64,000 nucleotides of DNA, taken from positions 32,228,547 to 32,292,546 of the forward strand of contig OY987263.1 in the NCBI GenBank assembly GCA_963920665.1, in the 5' to 3' direction. This DNA comes from Straminergon stramineum (lineage: Eukaryota > Streptophyta > Bryopsida > Hypnales > Calliergonaceae). The translations under genes were made by a program, and so were the position numbers. The notes below the pieces were generated by a model that was given only the letters and a program-made list of their open reading frames with translations, made no database searches and was not told where the DNA came from. How positions within the stretch are numbered: position 1 is the stretch's first letter; the number at the start of each line of letters is the position of its first letter. Positions 36,334 through 49,331 of the stretch are shown one piece after another.

Positions 36334-37982
36334 TAGGAACATCTTTACAAGGTTAAGGTAGGAGGCTTATGAAGTGCTTATTTGAAGGGGAGTCTTGAAA
36401 TATTTTTAGTAAACTTTGCTTGAAAGAGAAATGGAATTGGCATTTTGCCTAAGTTGTTTCATATTTTTTGGACCCTTCTTGAATTAGTCATGAATTTTGT
36501 AGTTGGGACCACATAGGGCATTGAAAGCATCCATTACCTCATTTGTTCACCATTGGTACATTAATAAATGCAATTGGTACATTGAAGAAAACAATATGTA
36601 TCTCTATGTTAGGGAATCAATGCTTTTAGAGCATAGTTGCATTATCAACGTCCTACACACAACTAGAAATTCAGGTAGGTTCTTACAAAGTGACTTTTGA
36701 ATGACAATATTCAAAACTTTTCCTTTCAATGGAATTTGTCCATGTATTTAAAAAAATAAAACAAAAAACCCACTTCGGTACAAGGTATGGTCATGGAGAC
36801 CATTTGTGGGAATTAACAATTTAATCCAATTCCCATGGATGCTGAAATAAAAAATTATGCTTCTCTTGAAAAAGTTGGACATAGCTTACAACTTGGGATA
36901 GCTTATACTATATTCCTCTTTTTTAATTTTTTAATTTTGTAAACATGTAACTAACATGACAAAGTGTGAAATTATTAAAAAAAATTAATGTGTAAAGCAA
37001 AAATCTTGTTCTAAGAGGAGTCAAATTTGGCAAAAAAACATTTTTTCCTTTCAAACTTCAAATGCAACAATCTTGCAATCTACATGGCCAAAATGAATTG
37101 AATTTTGTTTTAAAAACTTTAACTATGTGGGTTAAAAGATGATAGTATTTGAAGTTAAAATAAAAATAAAATTCCGACCTTGCTTGATAGAGTTAGTAGG
37201 CTTATACTCTTCCAAGATCGAGACTTTTTGCACTGAACATGGTATTTTTTGGACAATTGCACATTATATAATGTTAGTTACATACCAACCAAATTTCAAA
37301 GGTTAAAGAGGAATTTTGCACATTTTGCCCAAAGTTGCCTCCTTTGCTCAAAAACTTTTTGTAACATCACTTTTTATTTGGGCACCCAATAAGAAAAAAA
37401 GTATGTTTTCAACAAGATGATACATGTCCACATTTGGTGTCAAAATTTGAGAAAGATCCATTCAAAATTGACTTCATAGGAATTTACTCAAATTTCAATT
37501 GGTTGTTCAACGACTGCTTCATCTTTCTTGGATTTTTGAAGTTGCAATGCAATGGTCACTTAAAGCATCCACTTCCAGAAATGTACACTATTTATACAAT
37601 TTTGAAGCAATCAATAAGCAAAATGAACAAATAATGTACATTTCAAGAGGTGGATGGCTTTTAGAGCTCAAGCGCTTTGTAGACCTCCCACCTTATATAG
37701 GAGGTCCTGTTAGACTACGAGATGAGGTTCTTATAAGACCTCCACATCTTTACCAAGCATGTAATATTGAATGCATTGTTTTCACTCATAAATTCATTCC
37801 AAGTACATGTAATTGAAAAATGTCAAATTCACTTGTATAATGCTATAAGATACAATACATGTTCACTTTTGGCCCATCAAGGACCAAGTGTCCTTTTGAG
37901 GGACATTGAAAGGTTTGCAAAAGTTCCTTTGATCTCAACTTTTGGCAAGATTTTATGAACATTTTTTTGATGATGAAAAAAC
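36334..37982. other. intergenic, faint repeat homology only
   Basis: No gene is seen. The segment around 37.0-37.2 kb (CAATCTTGCAATCTACATGG, then ATGTGGGTTAAAAGATGATA) faintly echoes internal parts of the TTAA-type family, suggesting a very old copy without readable ends. Confidence 0.35.
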
Positions 37983-37988
37983 ACATTA

Positions 37989-38189
37989 AGGTAAGAGCAC
38001 CCAATGGCATCCCTGTACCCAATGGTGTCATATTCTACAGAGCATAATCATTTCAAGCTATAAATGTAGGTAGACAGTACAGAGCTTATTTTTTTGACCT
38101 CAAATGATAAGATGTCTAAAGTCCAACTACATTTATTTTCTAGAATGAATTACTGATGTAGAAAGGGACACCATTGGGTGCTCTTACCT
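37989..38189. mobile_element. MITE with TA duplication, about 201 bp
   Basis: Exact inverted arms at 37983-38007 and 38171-38195 (core AGGTAAGAGCACCCAATGG). Taking TA at 37987-37988 and 38190-38191 as the target duplication, the element proper begins AGGTAAGAGC. It is non-coding. The TA duplication suggests Tc1/mariner-type mobilisation. Confidence 0.65.
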
Positions 38190-38359
38190 TAATGTTTGGG
38201 GAATAAAGTCTTGATTTCAATTGGTGTCCAACTAAGTTATGGCCCCCTATGCTCAAAATATAGCTTGCCAAGCCAAAAAACAAAAAATCTAAAAAAATCA
38301 GAATAATTTTTTTAAATCTCATAGAAAATACTTTTGAATACATGAAAAAAATGAATTAA

Positions 38360-39285
38360 CCCCTAAAGTTCCTTGACTATGTCTTCACCAAAAATGCTCC
38401 AAAACTGCCATTTCTAGCACAAGTACCAAATTTAAGAAAAAAAATATTTTCAAACACATTTAATAGTAGGATCTTGTAGTAAGTTGTTTTGAAAAGATCT
38501 GGAAAAAATTTCAGAAATTTCCACCATGTGGATTGCAAGATATTAACATTTGAAGTGACAAAAATCATTTTTTGGGCCCTGCAAAAAACCAGGCAGCAAC
38601 ACTTCAGAAGGTCACATTTGTATGAAGAAATGTCCAAAATGGTGGTGCATCTTTGGATTCATTCTTCAAGTCAAGTTGGCTATATGCTTGAAAAATTTTA
38701 GATCATTTGGAATTGTACAACATATAGGAAAAAAATAGTAAGTAGAAAGAAGTAGAGAATGGTTCAAAATACTAAATTGTCAAGAATTTAATTATGGAAT
38801 TGAAAAATGCCAATCCCAATGGTTGTAATGTTTTAATAACAAATCTACATTCTATGACTTCATTTTTTTTCCAAAAATATTAAAAATTGAGTTAAATAAA
38901 GGACTTCAAAGTTTATTTTAGAATAGAGATCGCATAACTGCCCGCAAACTAAAATTCCTCATAACTTTCATCTCATTGATCAAAATGGACTGATTCAAAG
39001 CTTTCCCCATACATATAAACCTAGAAAACCAATTTCAAATTTATATTTTTGAAAAAAGTGATTTTTTCAAATCTGCCCAGGCTGCCTGAGTTGAGAAACA
39101 AACAACATTTTGCATCATAACTTTTCACTTGTGTACTCAAATGAAATGAAATTTAGCACTCATGAAAGATATTCCTCATCCACACCTTGTCAAAAAAATT
39201 CAGCCTAAATAAATCAAATCTCCACTCACATGTACCTGCCCCCAAAAATTATGTTGCCAAAAACACAAGGCCGGTCCTTCAGGGG
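38360..39285. mobile_element. TTAA-type element, complete ends (926 bp)
   Basis: TTAA (38356-38359) followed by CCCCTAAAGTTCC; right end GGTCCTTCAGGGG followed by TTAA (39286-39289). Landmarks shared in order with the copies at 43567 and 61243: ACTGCCATTTCTAG, GTGGATTGCAAGATATTA, GGATTCATTCTTCAAGTCA, TCATAACTTTCATCTCAT. Short open frames on both strands reflect nucleotide similarity between copies, not a conserved protein. Confidence 0.75.
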
Positions 39286-39289
39286 TTAA

Positions 39290-39776
39290 TTCAAGGTGGA
39301 CTAGTAATGAGAAAGTTGTGGAGAATCTTGGTTTTCAAGCAATCAAAGCATCTTTTCCATAAAAGAATTTGTATGATTCATTTTTTAACTCAATTTTTAC
39401 AATTTAAGAAAAAAAGTTCTACACGTGTAAGATTTTTTTTATTGAAACAACCTCACCATTCTTAGATGTTCAACTCAATACTTCAAGATTATAAAAAATT
39501 ATTTCGAAATGTGTAGTGCAAAAAATTCGAGTTAAAAAGATTCAAAGCTTCATAATCTCTAGTCTTAAAAGGATCAAACAAAACATATTTTCTTCTCTTT
39601 AAATACTAATACCGTGCAATCTACATAGTCAAAATTTTGAAATTTCTTCCATACATCCTTTAACTAATCTATTAGAAGTTCCTACAATTATATTTTTTTA
39701 AATGAATTTGCTCTATGCCATAGAAATGGCAATTTTGAGTGTTTTTGATGAAAAAATAGCCTTTGGGCTTTAGGAG
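39290..39776. mobile_element. TTAA-type element fragment abutting the previous copy
   Basis: It starts immediately after the TTAA at 39286-39289 (TTCAAGGTGGACTAGTAATG) and ends GGGCTTTAGGAG-TTAG (39777-39780), a one-base-decayed TTAA. It follows the 42.57-43.20 kb sequence: GAGAAAGTTNTGGANAATCTT, AAATGGCAATTTTGAGTGTT. The left terminal repeat is missing. Confidence 0.5.
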
Positions 39777-39780
39777 TTAG

Positions 39781-41640
39781 TTGTCTAGGAAATAGCCGAT
39801 TCTAGATGCAACATCGATTTTTTTGGTATATTTGACATACAAAGTACATGAATTGAAGTATAGAGTCGTAGAAGATGTTTGCATGCATGTTGAGTTGGAT
39901 CCAATGACCCATAGCACTACCAAGTTGAATCATTATTGCACCTCCTCCATGTCTAAGAAGTCACAAAATGGTCACATATTCTATATGTATGGTGTTGTAT
40001 GTGAGCATGATTAAATTGAGTTGTGAGTATGATATCTAAAATAGAGATGCTAATTGTTGAAATATAAATTCAAAGGGGGATTGTCTTGCTACATTTTAAT
40101 ATATAGTTTGTATTCTAGGACTTAAATATGGTACCATATATATGGTTGCCCACAAACCTTTCAAGATTAAGTATTTGCAAATCACATTTGGTATGCAAAG
40201 ATGTAAATACTCCTAGTTTGAAGAATTTTTTTTATTGCAATAAAATATGCACGGATATAATGCTTTGAAGCATAGTTGAAGAATAAGGTACATGCACCGA
40301 TAATAAATACCAATAGAAAATAAATACGCTTAATATTATAGAAGATGAACTCTTTTAATTGGATCTTATTGGCAAGTGAAGAGTAATCCAAAGCATTTTA
40401 GTATGCATTGTTTGGACATCATATGAATAAATTGTGAAAATTCCAAAATATTGTCTATAGGGGTACTAATAATTGACACTAGACTCTCTTAGTTTTTTAT
40501 ATTTTGATTATGTACATTTTGTGTCTTAAAATTCTAAGTTTCAATGTCACTTTTTGGATCCAAATGTATGTGTTGCATTTAAGGGAGTGATGCTTACGGG
40601 TGCACATAAGATAGAATATCCCATTACAATCAAAAGACCCATCACGAACACTTAGGGAATGACTCCATTACAATTTATTTTTTAATGAATTAGATTTGGA
40701 TCTCAATTAATGTTTTAGTTGATGGTAATAGAATGATTCATGACTACAATAGGAGCTTTCCACCTTTGAATATAAATTCATTGCAAGAAGTGGGTTTAAT
40801 AGGATTTCATGTTGTAGCCATGTTAGAAAATAATATGATTGCTCTAGGTGAGTAAGATGAGCATTATGGATACAATTTTTGTTGGTTTGGGGGGGTAGTC
40901 TAGAGACTCTTTGGGGCAACACACTTCAAAAATTCATATCAAATTCCTGATTTGTCAAAATAATAATAATAATTTCAAATTGCTCTAGCCATTTCTCACA
41001 CTTGTCTTTATGTGGGAATTTATAAAGAAACAAAAAACCATAGAATTGGCATAATGGCAAACTCCTAATTGTGACCATGATCGGTTGTTCTACCTTACCT
41101 TCCTTCAAAGCAAGTAAAAGCCACAACTTACTGCAAATTTGAGAAGACATAACATTGTGTAATAAGGTAATGGTCCTCACCATGCTGGGAAGGTATTATG
41201 CTCCCTAGATACTTTAGAGGGACTTCTCACTTAACCCTAGAAGGACACCAAAGACACTGAGTGTTCAATGGATGACATAGTATCCTTCTATGTAGGATTG
41301 AAGTGAAGATTTTTATCCTCGGAATTTTGTGTGAAAAAGAGAAGTCTTGCCCAGTAGTTAGACCACCAGTGAGTGTTCTAAGCTAATGCTTTACACAATA
41401 CCCAAAAGGATGATTTCTACATTGACCAACCCCGTCTTGCTGAGGTTAATTCAAGAATTGGGGTTGGCTGAGGAGTCCTCAATAAGACAATTTTCTTCCC
41501 TGTAGAGATCGCCTTTTTCAAGAATGCAAAAGGGACCCCTGCCTCATTGGTAACCAATGTTATGAAGAAGGAAGGAAACAAACAAACAAAAGGGTTCCCA
41601 TCATTCCAAGGCAGGAATGAACACAAAACAAATTCAGGAA
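39781..41640. other. AT-rich intergenic DNA, no gene seen
   Basis: No gene is seen. The 40.6-41.1 kb part is the diverged relative of 32.9-33.5 kb. A possible extra left terminus, TTAA-CCCTAGAAGGACACC, lies at 41231 but no matching right end was found. Confidence 0.35.
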
Positions 41641-41960
41641 ATTGTGCTTGAAACGGCGACTGACTGACTGACCGACCGACGAGAAGTGCATGCCACCTGA
41701 GTGAGTGAACAGCACTTCCCTGCCCACCTGCCTCCGATGCGAAACCACCCGTTTTTTGTCAAGATGTCGGTGGTGACAAGGTGTCAGCGGCGCCATACCG
41801 GCTTAACTTACTCCTCCTTTGACAGCCATAAACTTACAGTTGTGGTCACCTCAGCCATACCGGTAGCATGCAGTACAATCGGACACTTTCTCGTCTTACA
41901 AGGGACAAATCATGCAACCACATTGCGGTGCCGTACGGTAAGTTAGTGGCCTAGACAAAG
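41641..41960. other. GC-richer island with (GACT/GACC)n microsatellite
   Basis: Against 20 kb of AT-rich DNA this short stretch has balanced composition. It contains GACTGACTGACTGACCGACC at about 41660 and CpG-containing words such as AGCGGCGCCATACCGG. An 81-codon open frame (41701-41946) has no known motif. It may be a relic promoter, exon or organellar fragment; none is proven. Confidence 0.35.
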
Positions 41961-42278
41961 AGGATTTTTTTTTTGACAGGAAAAAAAAACATTGGTGGTG
42001 GCTGGGAGCAACTATTCATTCATGCATTTATACTTGGCTTTGAAAAATCTCTCAAATGCAATGGAAATTGTCCATGTGTTCCAAAACAAAAACAAAAATC
42101 TCTCAAGGAAATTATGAAGTCCTATAGAAAGTCGGAACTAATGGTCAAAGGCAACAGCATCAGTCTGTAGCTTCAAAAATTGTACTAAACCATTATGGAA
42201 GCTCCAAAGAAGGTAACAGAATGTACTAGAAGAAATAAGAAATAATTCAATCCCGATTTTTTAATGATAGAAAATTGT

Positions 42279-43202
42279 TGTCACTTAAGGACCATTTGTC
42301 CCCTCGGGGAACAATTTGGGTCTGGCAGGTTCTTGGTGTCTCAATTTTTAGGGATTTTTTGGGGATTTTTTGAGATTGTGTATTTTTGCAAGAGCTTTGT
42401 GAAAATACATTTTTTATTTTAATCAATACATGGGAACAAAAGTTATGGCATAATAAGCAAAAATGGAGTTCGGCGGGCAGCACAAAAAAATCACAGAAAG
42501 TCAAAATAATTTTTTTTTCAAATTTTTTTCTCAAAGATTATATTTTTGTCTACATGTGAATCTTTGATTCATTCAATTTGGACTAATAATGAGAAAGTTA
42601 TGGACAATCTTAGTTTTCGGGCAATCTAAGCATCTTCTTGAAAAAATAACTTGTGGAATTTATTTTTGAATGCAATTTTTAGAATTTTTCTAAGAAAAAT
42701 GATATGCAAGGTTAGATTCTCTTGCTAGAACAATCTCACCATTGGGATTATTGTGATTCAATTCCATCTAAAAAATATCAACAATTTAGTTTTTTCTTCA
42801 ATCTTGAATGCACCTCTTCTTAACAATTTTTTAATGAGTGAAAATTAAGTTCTTTTTTTCCAATTTTTTTTGGTAGATTCTCAACTCAACTACTTAACAT
42901 AAATAAGTAGAAAATCAAAATTTGTAGTGCAAAAAATTTGAACTAAAAATATTCAAAGCCAAAAAATCTAGTCAAGCAAGGTGCAAAAAAACTTGTTTTC
43001 TTCACTTTAAATGCATTTATCTTGCAATGTACATGGTCAAAGTTTCTGAAAAAACTTCCATGTATTCATGTACTAGTTAAGTACAAGATCTTATGGTTGG
43101 ATATGCAAAAAAGAACAATTTTTTAATGTTCTTTTCTCTTTGCAATAGAAATGACAGTTTTGAGTGTTTTTTGATAGGAAGATCACCTTGGTCCTTCAGG
43201 GG
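42279..43202. mobile_element. TTAA-type element, left end decayed
   Basis: The right end CTTGGTCCTTCAGGGG is followed by TTAA (43203-43206). The left end CACTTAAGGACCATTTG looks like a mutated CCCCTAAAGGACCAAAT. Its right half is the reference for the fragments at 39290 and 30900. No protein is encoded. Confidence 0.6.
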
Positions 43203-43566
43203 TTAATATAATCAACAATTTTAAAGTAGATGTATATTTTTAGCTTAGGCAATTGGAGTTCAACCCCTAAATAATCCCTTGTCTAGAATTTGCCCACACA
43301 AAGTAGTGTAATGAGACGTTGGGCAAGTTTTGTATTTTTGACTTTGGGAGCAACTACCAAAGTAGGGGCAAAAGTAATGGTATAAGTATAACAAATTTAC
43401 TATAGAAAAATGAGGACTCCACTGCTCATTCTATAGCAACTTCAATGACTACTATTTGGTATTGTTGAAGATATACTACAAATACAAACATATTGGCAAT
43501 ATGAGTTCCATCCTAAAGGCTAGCTATATGATCATGGTGGATACAAGAGGTTTTTGACTTTTTTAA

Positions 43567-44514
43567 CCCCTAAAGGTATTTGACTATGTTTTCACCAAAA
43601 ACGCTTCAAAACTGCCATTTCTAGTACAAGTACCAAATTTTAGAAGAAAAAAAATATTTTTGGACAAATGTAACCATATGATCTTCTAGTATGTTGGTTT
43701 GGGAAGAAGTGTAAAAAAATTCAGAAATTTCCACCGTTTGGATTGCAAGATATTAGTATTTGAAGTGACAAAAAGCCATTTTGGGGCCCTACAAAAACCT
43801 GGGCAGCTGCACTTCACAAGGTCAGATCATTATGAAAAAATGTCCAAAATGGTTGTACCTCTTTGGATTCATTCTTCAAGTCATGTTGGCTACATGATTG
43901 AAAATTATTAGATCATTTGGAATTGTACAACATATAGGAATAAATTAGTAAGTAGAAAGAAGTAGGGAATGATTCAAAATACTAAATTGTTAATAATTTA
44001 TTTATGGAATTGAAAAATGCCCATTCCAATGGTTGTAATGTTGTAATAAACAATTTTCATCTCCCTTTTTTTTAAATTTTTTTCCAAAAATATTAAAAAT
44101 TGAGTTAAATAAAGGTCTTCAAAGTTTATTTTAGAGTAGAGATTTCATTACTATCGACAAACTACCCATAACTAAAACTCTTCATAACTTTCATCTCATT
44201 AATCAAAATGGAATGACTCAAAGCTTTTCACGTATATATAAATCTAGAAAATCAAATTCAAATTTTTATTTTAAAAAAAAGTGATTTTTAAAGAAGTTTT
44301 TTTTGTTGCTTGAATTGCCTACTGAGCAATGAAAACTACATATCATACAATAACTTTTTAACCATATATTGAAAAGTTATGAAAATTATTGGGCCTAAAA
44401 GCTACTCCTCAAGCAAATATTTTGTGAAAATTTCAAAGAAAAAAAAAATTCCATTCGTAGTGAGCTGCCCAAAATTGCTATGTTGCCAAAAAACACCATT
44501 TGGTCTTTTAGGGA
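43567..44514. mobile_element. TTAA-type element, complete ends (948 bp)
   Basis: TTAA (43563-43566) followed by CCCCTAAAGGTATTTGAC; right end TTTGGTCTTTTAGGGA followed by TTAA (44515-44518). It is colinear with the 38360 and 61243 copies throughout. Confidence 0.75.
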
Positions 44515-44518
44515 TTAA

Positions 44519-45300
44519 ATGAGTATGTTCACATGGTGTTCTATACAACATGTATAATCAAGATCTAATCCAAAACCAATTATACCAACCAATAAGTTGC
44601 TAGATCAAGCTGTAGTCATCCAATGATTTGGCATGCATATAATACATACTTAATTTTATTTATCTACAATTGAGGATAAAAGGCTTCAACATTTCATTGT
44701 TATAACTAATTTGGTATTCTCCTTACACATGGCAGAAGGCATATCACAAGAATTTCCTAAGATCCTTACAATATTTATTTACTAAGATATTGGGATTGTA
44801 GGTTACATAAATGAACCTTCCTAAATTTGTATGTGTAACTTTATTCACTATAGAGCTTACAGCTTGAAGAATAGAACCTCAAAATACACATCATCTTTGC
44901 AAAAGAAAAACTTTTTTTGCTCACTTGTATAGTATATTGTTTATTTTACAAGACCATAATCTAATTAAAGAAATTGGAAATAAATCAATAGAACTACTAC
45001 AATCTCTTCTTGGTAGAAAAAAATCTCATCTTAATTTAAAATTTCATGAACTATAAGGGGTTTTTGTATGTACAAAAAAAACCATTTTACCGCACCAAAA
45101 CAAATGTATCAAGATCCATTTACAGTCAATTCTAAAGTATCCTAAATTGATGTAAGGATATCACTTTCATTATTCAATGCCTAAATTAAATATAAAGCTA
45201 ATGCTTCCTTTTGAAGATGATCCCTGATTATCTTTCTTTCATAACATGTTTCCCACTACTCAAAATACAAGATATGATCCTAAATGACCTTAAAATTTCC
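44519..45300. other. intergenic, no gene seen
   Basis: AT-rich; nothing supportable apart from A/T tracts. Confidence 0.35.
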
Positions 45301-45500
45301 CTGGATGATGGGACAAGTGGTAGGAGTTCATTGAATCTACAAGGTTCCCAGTTTGACTCTCTATTTTGACTTTGGTCATTTGGTGGGCTTATTCTTCCAC
45401 TTGTGTTTTGGCATGGATGCCCATGGTGCGTAATGTCCCAAAATTTTCAAGTTGTGGATGTTTTGTCATGTTAGTCTTGTTGCGGCCCTTGAAAGTCATA
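45301..45500 (+). mobile_element. tRNA-derived SINE candidate
   Basis: TGGGACAAGTGGTAGGAG (near 45309) resembles a pol III A box and AGGTTCCCAGTTTGACTCT (near 45342) a B box. The spacing, about 35-40 bases, is right for a tRNA-like promoter. The DNA cannot fold into a full tRNA, which fits a SINE head rather than a tRNA gene. No poly-A/T tail or target duplication was identified, so the right border is a guess. Confidence 0.3.
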
Positions 45501-46096
45501 TGTTTCAAAAATAAATAAAAGATATAAGCTATGGAGATATAAGATATATATTTTTATCTATTAGTGGTACTTTCTTTGATCTTTTGATAAGTTCTAAATC
45601 CAATTATTTCAATTCTTGTGGTTGGAAACAACAACTTTTGACCATTGGAGGTGAAAAATCCCTACTAACATTTCTCCCAATGTTACTAACTTAACAAGAT
45701 TGAAATTTCATGTTTCCTTTGTTAATTGGCTCATAGTCCGCACAAGCAACTTCAATAGCACAACTACACAAGCAAATTCCAATAATGATCAAAATTTTGG
45801 GGGAGATTCCCAATATCTAAATGTAATCACATGATTGGGCCAAATTTAAGCCTCACAACTACAATTGTAAATTGTTGGATGCATTATTATTACTCCTCCA
45901 ACAATAAATGTAATTAATATGAACAATTACATGAAGAACTGTAAGTAGGTCTTATGAAAACATCAAATATTTGAAATAGAGATCTAACACCAAAGTTTCT
46001 TAATTTCACCTTAGATTCCTTTGCAAATAATAATGTATCTGACCTCATACATGATTATAAGATTATCATTATCCTGATAAGATTCTCAAACTGAAG

Positions 46097-46265
46097 GAGC
46101 TTAACCCCTTAGGGCCAACTTCCATGTGGAGTTAGGCCCAGTGAAGCCCTATGATCAACAGTGAAATGGGGCCTCCAAAAAAACTAGACTCTCTACTCCA
46201 TTGTTGATCAATGGGCTTCACCAACCTAGATTCTACATGGAAGCTAGCCCTTAGACTAGGGCTAC
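46097..46265. mobile_element. inverted-repeat element with a TTAACCCC end
   Basis: The left arm starts TTAACCCCTTAGGGCCAACT (TTAA at 46101) and the two sides pair imperfectly over about 60 bases: CTTCCATGTGGA versus TCTACATGGAAG, GTGAAGCCC versus GGGCTTCAC, TGATCAACA versus TGTTGATCA. The right side ends CCCTTAGACTAGGG. It may be a foldback derivative of the TTAA-type family. Confidence 0.5.
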
Positions 46266-46269
46266 ATTC

Positions 46270-48425
46270 ATACAAGGGTAATGAAAAGTTGTGGAATAAA
46301 TCATAATCTTGTTTGTTTTAGAGGAGTTTAAAATATAATGCTTGTGAAGATAAATATTCTTGATATGGACCTTGGGCATTTGTTCATACCAAAGGAGGAA
46401 TATAACATTCAAAGTTTGAGCAAGGAACAAAACATATCCCATTCTCCTAATGGGGTTTAAATACCATCACTAATCACTTTCAACATCTAAGTATTTTGAA
46501 GATTATAATCCCATGTGTGCAAATCATAAATTCACAACCTTCTAGAGTTTAAAATGATAACCCACCAACCATGTCATGTGCCACATTGAATAAAAGTGAA
46601 AATTAGTCCCCTTTGTGCAAACATTTTTTATGGAACTCAAAATCTTAAATTTAGAAATTCTCCATCTTCCATGGTGTACTATAAAGGTCCATGCATCTAC
46701 AAATTGAATGCACTTTGATCAAATAACCAACTAAGGTTTTAAAATATCTATCTTTTGTATTTGGGCTGAACTAAGGACATGAAGCATGAAAAGTTTTGTT
46801 TCTCTTCTATTATAATAAATTCAAAATTTTAATGATTTAATGAATTTAAAAAATTACAAACTCTACTTTTTAGAATGCAAGTACCACAAAATTGCATGTT
46901 TTTCTTTTTTCTTTTCTTTTCTTTATTAAATTTTAGACTAAAAAAATTCTATTATACATTAAATATTGGCAAATTTTCAGATTACTCTAATTTTTTTTTA
47001 AATTTCATGTAATTTGTCTACAAATCATTCTTAAGAAGATCACAATAAATTTGTGTCCCTATCAAAAATTCTGAAAAAAATTCAACATTCTTCATCAAAA
47101 ATTCACGTAGTGAAAACTTTACTATGTGTTTAAAATTGATATCTCCTATACTATATAGAAAAAATAGAGTAATAATAACAATTTGATCTATGAAATTATA
47201 GCTAAAGGTTTTTTGGATGTAAAACTTTGATAATTTTCTAGATATTTTTGTCCATATTCTTCATTGATACTTGCACATCAAGAAGAAATTTCAATTTATC
47301 ATATTTAGGTTCTTCTTGTGATATTTACTAATTTATCTCATCTCTCACTTTAAAGTCTTAAAATCATTTGGTTAGCAAATATCATTGAAACCTTTGCAAT
47401 AATAAAAGCTTATAATAGTTACATGAAAATGTGAGGATGGAGGTGGTGTTGGAGGAGGCTACATACACATTAAGTTTGGACTACATTCTCTTTGCTAGCA
47501 CTAGTACACCACTCCTTATAGTAATCATAAGCATAGTCTACCTTTAGCTTAAGCTACCTATACTTGTTCACAATCTTAACTTTTTAATATTAATACGTTA
47601 CTTATAGAATTATTAAAATTATGATTGGGATGGATTTCTACTTTAATATAATTAATACATTTAGTGGAAGAATAATATATTCTAAATAATATTTTATGAA
47701 AAGAACTAAACACACTAGCTATAGTTTCCCTATCCAATAGTAGAATCTTGTAGACCTACTAGGATGTATTTGTTGGTTGCATTATTTGTGAACATCCAAA
47801 CGTTTCATTGAAATTTAGCACAAATAATACCAACAAAATAGAAACTTTTAGTTTGAATACTTCATGATTGGTACCACCAAGTAAACATCAAATGACAAAA
47901 TTAATTATAAATTCTTATTAATCCCTTAATGTTATATTCTATATGTTCTACCATTCACTCTCTTCAAATTTGTTTTTTAGTCCATGGAAACTTTAGTTGT
48001 ATTACAATTGTCATGGTTATTATAACAAATGACTTCTAAGGTATTTCAATTCACAAGGCGAAAAGTTGCTTTGCATTATTGGTAATCTAAAAGTTGAAAC
48101 GCTTATTCATTTGAATTGTAGAAATATTTGTATTTCCTTATTGCAATATTAGAAATTAGACTTTTCTACAAAATAGACTTGGTATGCAACTTTGGCACCT
48201 CATTTTGAATTTGGATTCAATATAGAGATTGTCAATATATGAGAATGGGTTTTCAAACCAAAAGTAAATAAATTTTGATTCCTACAATATCTATGACATA
48301 TTTGGATCACTACTATATGGGGCAAATTAGCCAAGCCAAACATGTTCAATTTATTCATGTGTTGCATTGAAAGCCACCAAGAGTAACAACAAAAAAATGA
48401 AAATAGAGAGAAAGATTTAGATAAA
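46270..48425. other. AT-rich intergenic DNA, no gene seen
   Basis: No gene, RNA or clear terminal repeats. It holds a short CTTTTCTTTT-type pyrimidine tract near 46905. Confidence 0.4.
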
Positions 48426-48429
48426 TAGA

Positions 48430-49331
48430 TATTGTAAGAACACAACATTTGGATACAATATGCAAAAGTTATAAATGGCCAAAGTTTTTTTTTCAGTACC
48501 AATTTTAAAATTGTTTTTTCCACACTAGTACATATTGATTTTGGAGATGTATACAAAGTGACGATAGTAGTTTTAGGGAGGGTGCAATTTTGGACCCCTC
48601 CAAATGCACCACTTACCCTAAATCGCCATATTTACTCTAAGTACATTTACAAAATCAATTATGTACTGATGTGGAAGAAACTAATTTGGAACCAAACTTT
48701 GTTCCTTCCTAACTTTTGCATACAATATCCAAATGCCATGTTCTTTGGTGCATTGGAACCTCCTTGCAAGTGCCAAGAAGAAAATATGAAAATTTGACTA
48801 GTCTAATAATGGTAACTAGGTACATAAGCAAAAAGTGGTGGTACTAACCCTAAACTACCAATCTTTACAGTATGTACATCTCCAAAATCAATTATGGAGT
48901 GATGTGCACATGGGAGAAATTGTTTTAGAACCAAACTTTGTCCTTTCATAACTTTTGTATACAATATCCACATGTCAAGTTCTTTGGTATGTTGGAACCT
49001 CCTTTCAAGTGATATCAAGAAAATATGAAAATTTGACTAGTCTAATCATTAGGAAAATTCTGAGGTCTGAAGAAGGCTGCCAGTTTTGCACCCCATGGTG
49101 CAATTATGACAAAAAAAAAAAAAGCATATATATTTGGAATGCTGATGTGGCACTACTAATACCACATCATTGCCATGTCAGATTGACTGTTTTTAAATAT
49201 TTTTTCTTAAAAAAATATTTATTATTTCTCTGTATTTGCACCACGGGAATTCCAAAAATCTAAAACTGACAGCCTTCCCTTGACCTCAGAATTTTTCTAA
49301 TGAATAGTCGTAACTAGGCACAGAAGCAAAA
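48430..49331. repeat. tandem plus inverted duplication cluster, unit about 240 bp
   Basis: One unit (about 48596-48836) and the next (about 48837 onward) share AAAATCAATTATG, GAACCAAACTTTGT, TTGGAACCTCCTT and AAAATATGAAAATTTGACTA in order. The preceding 48430-48600 stretch carries the same words inverted. The second unit is interrupted by the MITE at 49052-49297 and then resumes (GTAACTAGGCACAGAAGCAA versus GTAACTAGGTACATAAGCAA). No protein is encoded. Confidence 0.65.
49052..49297. mobile_element. MITE with about 40-bp inverted ends, TA duplication
   Basis: The left end GGAAAATTCTGAGGTC, continuing through GAAGGCTGCCAGTTTT, is mirrored by the right end (reverse complement GAAAAATTCTGAGGTC through GAAGGCTGTCAGTTTT). 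TA flanks are at 49050-49051 and 49298-49299. The tandem unit around it provides an uninterrupted comparison copy at about 48800. It is non-coding. Confidence 0.75.

Noticed and set aside
38377..38701. Similar predicted peptides in the repeats at 38.4-38.7, 43.7-43.9 and 61.3-61.5 kb, suggesting a transposon-encoded protein family
   Set aside because: Open frames occur on both strands of the same DNA and differ between copies in which strand stays open. They reflect nucleotide similarity of repeat copies, and no transposase motif is visible.
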